Shown here: one piece after another, positions 31,961 through 32,112 of the stretch
How the letters are laid out: the number at the start of each line of letters is the position of its first letter
Position numbering within the stretch: the first letter of the stretch is position 1
Assembly (NCBI GenBank): GCA_002491245.1
Contig: DKVO01000025.1
Coordinates: 1 to 32,112, forward strand
Direction: 5' to 3'
Origin: Porphyromonadaceae bacterium UBA7176
Lineage (GTDB): Bacteria > Bacteroidota > Bacteroidia > Bacteroidales > Muribaculaceae
DNA length: 32,112 bases
Program-made: the position numbers and the translations under genes
Notes under the pieces: model-generated
What the model was told of the DNA's origin: nothing
The model's input: the letters and a program-made list of their open reading frames with translations, nothing else
The model's database searches: none

Positions 31961-32091
31961 GCACGCGCTTCGCGGTGCTTCTTGTCAAGGTGTGTTTAAC
32001 CACGCATGTCGCTTCGCTCCATACGTGGTTAACTAAAGAGTCTCCGCTTTGCGGAGGCGATACTGGCTTTTTGGCACGATCCAGAGGATCG
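31961..32091. repeat. Cluster of four short hairpins downstream of uvrA
   Basis: Four palindromes in 130 bp: GCAC-GCG/CGC-GGTGC (31961-31978); GTTTAACCACGCATG/CATACGTGGTTAAC (31994-32033, one wobble, one bulge); CTCCGC/GCGGAG (32042-32056, TTT loop); CGATCC/GGATCG (32077-32091, AGA loop). A GCTTCGC-like core recurs. The third hairpin, followed by a T-rich GGCTTTTTGG, may terminate uvrA. The rest may be a REP-like intergenic element; the window ends at 32112 before this can be judged. Confidence 0.5.
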
Positions 32092-32112
32092 CGCTCCTAT
32101 CGATGCACCTGC

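Overview
The window looks like a Bacteroidales chromosome, most likely from the Muribaculaceae; the family-level guess is inference. The evidence is: repeated promoters of the Bacteroidetes form TTTG-N19/20-TAnnTTTG; a GT3-type glycogen synthase beside an alpha-glucan phosphorylase; the ileS-traR/dksA-lspA-DUF4296 string; rpsP with an Ala/Glu-rich tail; an etfB-etfA-acyl-CoA dehydrogenase operon; and a type IX secretion (type B) C-terminal domain. Most of the window is ordinary core genome, with two AT-richer accessory patches.

Layout. 1-100: 5' end of a minus-strand tRNA with its promoter. 178-4474 (minus): glycogen synthase, then glucan phosphorylase. 4475-8072 (minus): prfA, an M15-type peptidase, a two-TM protein resembling putative phage abortive-infection proteins, then pyrF; the middle two look inserted. 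8131-10120 (plus): an ECF sigma factor, then lrgA-lrgB behind a leader that contains a terminator-like hairpin and an 11-codon ORF. 10095-11714 (minus): MFS exporter and ridA. 11711-19425 (minus): rpsP, ileS, traR/dksA, lspA, DUF4296 lipoprotein, a small unknown gene, yihY. 19497-22934 (plus): a noncoding stretch, a small HTH regulator and a RiPP operon. 22956-26593 (minus): acyl-CoA dehydrogenase with its electron-transfer flavoprotein. 26783-31951 (plus): a T9SS-sorted surface protein, a MltD-like transglycosylase and uvrA. 31961-32091: a run of hairpins.

The most interesting system is the RiPP operon at 20134-22934. A 49-codon precursor gene is followed by an intrinsic terminator, then three tightly coupled genes: a lasso-peptide B2-type protease (Cys/His of the transglutaminase-like fold), an asparagine-synthetase-like ATP-dependent cyclase that lacks the usual N-terminal glutaminase domain, and an R2K-type ATP-grasp ligase. 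No stand-alone leader-binding RRE (B1), transporter or isopeptidase gene is visible. The set suggests a lasso-type peptide that is macrocyclised and then joined to another residue or molecule by the ATP-grasp enzyme. This product is inferred, not shown. The operon is AT-richer than its flanks (hand counts: 23/60 GC at 21301-21360 against 37/60 at 18001-18060), which fits acquisition by transfer.

Limits: no searches were run. Family names rest on recognised motifs and gene order, and starts were chosen by motif, overlap and family convention because Bacteroidetes ribosome-binding sites are weak.
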